NCBI GenBank assembly: GCA_900239685.1
Contig: OENT01000262.1
Span: 83,968 to 147,967 of the forward strand
DNA: 64,000 nt
Reading direction: 5' to 3'
Source: Rotaria macrura
Taxonomy: Eukaryota > Rotifera > Eurotatoria > Philodinida > Philodinidae
Part shown: positions 62,822-64,000 of the stretch, piece by piece
How positions within the stretch are numbered: position 1 is the first letter of the stretch
Layout: each line of letters begins with the position of its first letter
The notes under the pieces: model-generated
What the model was told of the DNA's origin: nothing
Database searches by the model: none
What the model saw: the letters and a program-made list of their open reading frames with translations, nothing else
Translations under genes and position numbers: made by a program

Positions 62822-64000
62822 TCATAACAAAAACTTATTACATTTAAGAAAAGTGAGTAAACAAACATTTTTTGCAGTTAATGATGCTCGATTTTGACGC
62901 ATAAAAAAACCGCTATGAGAAAATACTCGTTCAATGGGAGCCGATGTCGCTGGCACTGACAAGTATTTTAAACTAAGTTGATATAAACAAGGATACAAAT
63001 GTTTTTTGATAAAAAGTAAATTTTGTTCACGACTTTCTTCACATAAATAGGCATCAAGTTCAATCAAAATTCTTGATTTATCTTCATTCGAAACTTTTTT
63101 ATTTTCCTTCAGATATGGAAAAAGACATTTTCGTTTAGTAAGTGAATCCGTGCTTTTTTTCATAACATCAATAGTATGTTCAGTTGTGTTCAACACATCG
63201 GCTCCTGTATTCTGCAATACAGAAAAATTTATTTTAGAATAATAACGAACATTAGCATCACGAATCTTTTCAACAACGCGTAGTTTTACAATAGTATGAA
63301 GACTATCGAGCCACAACAATTTGAAACGCGCATCAAGAAGTGGAGAAATAAGAAAAATCATATCAGAATAACGTTCTGATATGCAATGTGTGTTGAAAGG
63401 TACATCGATTTCAAAATGACGAAGAAGTCCACTAAATCGAGCTTCAATCGAGGCAATTAAGGCTTCACATAAAGAAACAAGAGTTAAAGTGGAAGAACAA
63501 AGTTCACATTCAAGATCAAAAAGTATACCAAGAACAGTAGGTGCAACGAGACAAATAGTTGCATAAGATTCACCTTGAGTTAACACAGTAGCTTCATTAA
63601 ATAACTCAAACAAATATACAAATTCTGCTCAAACTTTTCTGTCTTTACTGTTAAGAATAAGATCATTCCTCTTTAAATCACTTAAAATTGAATTAAGTAT
63701 TGACGATGGAATATCTACTACTTTTTTTACTGTTTGAAATTGGCTATTCCATCTTGTACGATTTGCTCTCGGAATAGTATAATTAAATTTTTCTAATCGT
63801 TCAGAAAATACTGTACTAGAATGAGCAAGTTTAGCTAAGCTCGCTACTTTTTGAAGAGAAGATACTGCAGCAGCACTAACTTTTATTCCATCATTGACCA
63901 CTAACTGAAGACAATGACAAAAACATGGCAAACGTAGAAATTCTTCTTCAGTTGCTGAATCTAAAGTAGTTCGATAAATTGAATCGTCTGCTTCATATGT
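62822..64000 (-). pseudogene. hAT transposase, C-terminal part with an in-frame stop
   Basis: The frame enters at the right edge and runs to a stop at 62822. It holds the CHxxL-type core (LPCFCHCLQLVVNDG), RTRWNSQF of the catalytic region, LSPLLDARFK and the C-terminal dimerisation domain (LSVPATSAPIERVFSHSG, then LTAKNV), all hAT marks of the Ac/ZBED group. A TGA at 63631-63629 interrupts the same frame between SKDRKV and EFVYLFELF, where hAT proteins usually have a Trp. No intron explains it, so this copy should be inactive. The N-terminus and BED finger lie outside the window. Confidence 0.8.

Larger units (their letters stand above)
62542..64000 (-). mobile_element. hAT transposon, left end and most of its length in the window
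   Basis: The terminus CAGAGCTGGGCAAGTAC starts at 62542 and has the CAGxGxTGGGCAA form of hAT ends. The adjacent 8-mer GTTGGATA would be the target duplication; the other end lies outside the window. Just inside the terminus (about 62572-62647) is a hexamer array with seven GAGTAC copies plus variants (GAGTGC, GAGTAT) and one inverted CGTACTC. The transposase reads away from the window edge towards this end. Confidence 0.65.

Overview
The window is AT-rich eukaryotic DNA with short GT-AG introns, mostly about 45-70 nt. The best guess is a bdelloid rotifer (Adineta/Rotaria type). The main reason is two large genes ending in an ADP-ribosyltransferase-like (ART-like) block plus kinesin-light-chain-style TPRs, an architecture strongly expanded in bdelloids; a lone orphan-type GPCR and decayed hAT and Mutator-like DNA transposons fit too. 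The species is inferred and was not tested by any search. All exon models below were built by hand from reading frames and splice sites, and their summed lengths are multiples of three.

Layout. 1-13.9 kb is gene-poor: a possible Cys-rich exon at the left edge, a broken small ORF at 2.2 kb, a one-exon ZZ zinc-finger protein at 4.3 kb and a MITE-like element at 5.6-6.3 kb. A small candidate secreted protein lies at 14.0-14.3 kb (-). A ten-exon matrix metalloproteinase occupies 20.1-15.6 kb (-); its third intron is almost filled by an antisense one-exon MSP/VAP-like tail-anchored protein (18.86-19.49 kb, +). A one-exon class-A-type GPCR lies at 25.6-24.6 kb (-), followed 65 nt downstream by a possible three-exon 42-residue membrane micropeptide. 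26-42 kb is almost a gene desert containing a 223-bp hAT MITE, a 220-bp near-perfect inverted repeat (33.6-34.25 kb), a palindromic element with 44-bp repeats (41.1-41.4 kb) and a short RhoGEF-like fragment.

42.5-62 kb is the gene-rich part and the most interesting. Gene A (48537-42544, -, 17 exons, 1246 aa) and gene B (56875-61937, +, 17 exons, 1156 aa) are paralogues in head-to-head orientation. Each joins an N-terminal half that resembles vertebrate ERICH3 (DUF4590) to a bdelloid-type module: an alpha/beta domain, a catalytically degenerate ART-like domain and TPRs. The splice junction joining the halves is in the same place and phase in both copies. Between them sits a four-exon RNF34/RFFL-like E3 ubiquitin ligase (50195-53438, +), with a small antisense bHLH-like ORF in its 2-kb intron, then a decayed Mutator-like element (54.1-55.5 kb). 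The right edge (62542 to beyond 64000) is a hAT transposon whose transposase has an in-frame stop.

Genes A and B are probably scaffold or adaptor proteins, since the TPRs are intact but the ART active-site residues are gone. The RNF34-like protein should act in ubiquitination at endomembranes, and the MMP at the cell surface. The rest of the window shows no rRNA, tRNA, CRISPR or telomeric repeat that could be recognised by eye.
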